Positions 62,876 through 64,000 of a stretch of 64,000 nucleotides of DNA are shown here, piece after piece. This stretch comes from Victivallis vadensis (lineage in GTDB: Bacteria > Verrucomicrobiota > Lentisphaeria > Victivallales > Victivallaceae): assembly GCF_003096415.1 (NCBI RefSeq), contig NZ_QEKH01000016.1:61581-125580 (forward strand). The letters are read 5' to 3'. The notes beneath the pieces are model-generated. The model was not told where the DNA came from, did no database searches, and saw only the letters and a program-made list of their open reading frames with translations. A program made the position numbers and the translations under genes. Each line of letters opens with the position of its first letter. Position 1 is the stretch's first letter.

Positions 62876-64000
62876 TCACACTCCGGAAGATGGATTCGTC
62901 GGCGGTTTGTTTTCAATTCCAATTGCCATCCAGTGCAATACGATTTTTTCGAGGGTGTCGGGCAGGCCGACGATGGGACCGGAGAATACAACGCTGATTG
63001 TATTAGGCGCGTAAAGCGAGATCGCGAAGGGAGCGTTGGTCAGATTGTCTATCTCCACGGAAGCTGTAACACTCAGCGGTTTGTCGACAAATGAACGGGG
63101 AAACACGATCGAACCGGAAACGAAGGCTTCGGGCGTGAGGACTTCCTTGCTTCCGAACTGCATGATCAGCCCGCCGGGAAATCGGATATATCCGGAGTTT
63201 TCTGTTCCGGATTTTTCTGTATAGTTGGTGAATGTGTCCAGCTTCAGCTTGTCTGCCGCCGCCATCAGCCCGGCCGCGCCGGAAGTGGCCTGCGGAAGGA
63301 CCAATGCGCCGGAGTCATCCGGAGTCAATCCGTTCACCGAAGATACCTTTCCCGCCAGCGCGGTCGCCAGTCCGGTCACATCGGCGGCGGCATGTGTGTG
63401 TCCGACCGCGGCCTTGCCATCGAGGAGGCTTTGCAGTCCGGTCACATCGGCAACCGCATGTCCATGCACGGAAGCCGCCTTGCTGTTGAGCATCGTCTGC
63501 AGATCGGTCACATTCGCGATGGTATGAGAGTGCGCCGCGGGCGGAAACGTCGACGGCTTATCGGCCAGTTCCGTCCAGCTGGAAACTCCGCCTACGGCAG
63601 TACCGCCATAGGCCAGTTTGCCGCCTGTCTCGCTGATTTTATCCAATGCCGCTTTGTTGGCGTGTTCGTGAGCTTTATTCACGGTGGCCTGCAAATCGGT
63701 CACATTTGCAATGGTATGGGTGTGCGCCGCGGGTGGAAAGGTCGACGGCTTCCCGGCCAGATCGGAATATTGGCCGCTGAAAGCTTCGGATTTCTTCTGG
63801 TAAGCGGCAAGTTCGCTCTGGTTCACCTTGCCGGTCAATTCGCTCTTCATCGCCAGCTCGGACTTGTTGAGCTTGCCCCATTCTCCGACCGTCTGCGGCT
63901 TGGAGTAAGGCGCATCAGGTACCGCAATGCTCGTGCCGGTCCACAGAGTGATCTCATCATCAGGGATGTACTGCAAGCGGACCTCGTCGACCAGTCCGCT
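62876..64000 (-). CDS. Phage tail fibre-like protein (5' end outside window)
   Basis: The frame stays open to the last base of the window, so the N-terminus is missing. At least 374 residues are visible. The body is built of repeated collar/fibre modules: KPSTFPPAAHTHTIANVTDLQ occurs twice (with HSH variation), and AVGHTHAAADVTGL and SVHGHAVADVTGL are shorter versions. HxH-x-x-x-DVTGLQ modules are typical of phage tail fibres and bind metal in a triple-stranded fibre. The C-terminal 130 residues (YIRFPGGLIMQFGSKEVLTPEA...) look like a gp53-type receptor-binding tip. It suggests a prophage to the right of the window. Confidence 0.85.
   Translation of the reverse strand, partial: SGLVDEVRLQYIPDDEITLWTGTSIAVPDAPYSKPQTVGEWGKLNKSELAMKSELTGKVNQSELAAYQKKSEAFSGQYSDLAGKPSTFPPAAHTHTIANVTDLQATVNKAHEHANKAALDKISETGGKLAYGGTAVGGVSSWTELADKPSTFPPAAHSHTIANVTDLQTMLNSKAASVHGHAVADVTGLQSLLDGKAAVGHTHAAADVTGLATALAGKVSSVNGLTPDDSGALVLPQATSGAAGLMAAADKLKLDTFTNYTEKSGTENSGYIRFPGGLIMQFGSKEVLTPEAFVSGSIVFPRSFVDKPLSVTASVEIDNLTNAPFAISLYAPNTISVVFSGPIVGLPDTLEKIVLHWMAIGIENKPPTNPSSGV

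Overview
The window is about 60% GC chromosomal DNA from a Gram-negative, polysaccharide-degrading bacterium, most likely of the Lentisphaerae/Victivallales (Victivallis-like) lineage. That assignment is inference. It rests on four pseudopilin genes with the near-invariant [16 protein letters not shown] leader helix and a C-terminal H-x9-DGH motif, on many LacI/GntR-type sugar regulators, and on large secreted carbohydrate-active enzymes. Outer-membrane biogenesis genes (lpxB, an LptF/LptG permease, ydbH/ynbE/ydbL) show a diderm envelope.

Layout. 1-5450 (+): the tail of a LacI-type regulator, a secreted clan GH-A hydrolase, a repeat-invaded pseudopilin gene and a cytoplasmic GH130 phosphorylase. 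5422-15181 (-): a dense co-directional run of LacI regulator, mnmE, ydbH, a ynbE-ydbL fusion, a YkgJ cysteine-cluster protein, cstA and a GH78-like enzyme. 15343-18639 (+): a DapA-family aldolase divergent from its LacI regulator, then a DUF4965/glutaminase-A-like protein. 18678-23193 (-): the conserved phoH-pgpH-ybeY cluster and a LysM lipoprotein. 23456-28542 (-): a GntR/LacI hybrid regulator, a pseudopilin and a secreted beta-helix protein. 28778-29140: tRNA-Arg(ACG) followed by tandem duplications of its 3' end. 29240-37089: GNAT, queA, rhomboid, pdxB, a secreted phosphoesterase operon and a short signal peptidase. 37094-42787 (-): an MscS-type channel, a GT4 glycosyltransferase and a ComEC homologue with a degenerate nuclease domain. 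42932-45814 (+): GT39 and a Pro/Arg-rich secreted protein. 45860-52493 (-): dapB, DUF4886, lpxB, a paired-repeat island, and an LptF-like permease with an orphan solute-binding protein. 52736-62830 (+): two more pseudopilin-plus-enzyme cassettes separated by an 854-bp inverted-repeat element. 62876-64000 (-): the 3' part of a phage tail-fibre gene, probably the edge of a prophage.

Two themes stand out. First, every pseudopilin gene lies directly upstream of, or between, carbohydrate-active enzyme genes, and three of the four have a sugar-type regulator at the head of the cluster. This suggests a repeated regulator / pseudopilin / polysaccharidase module. Second, the non-coding DNA is rich in a family of GC-rich multi-hairpin repeats (3.4, 16.2, 28.9, 33.1, 48.7-49.5 and 59.1-59.9 kb). 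Stem pairing is kept although stem sequence changes, most strikingly between the two arms of the 59-kb element. No CRISPR array, rRNA or transposase gene was seen.
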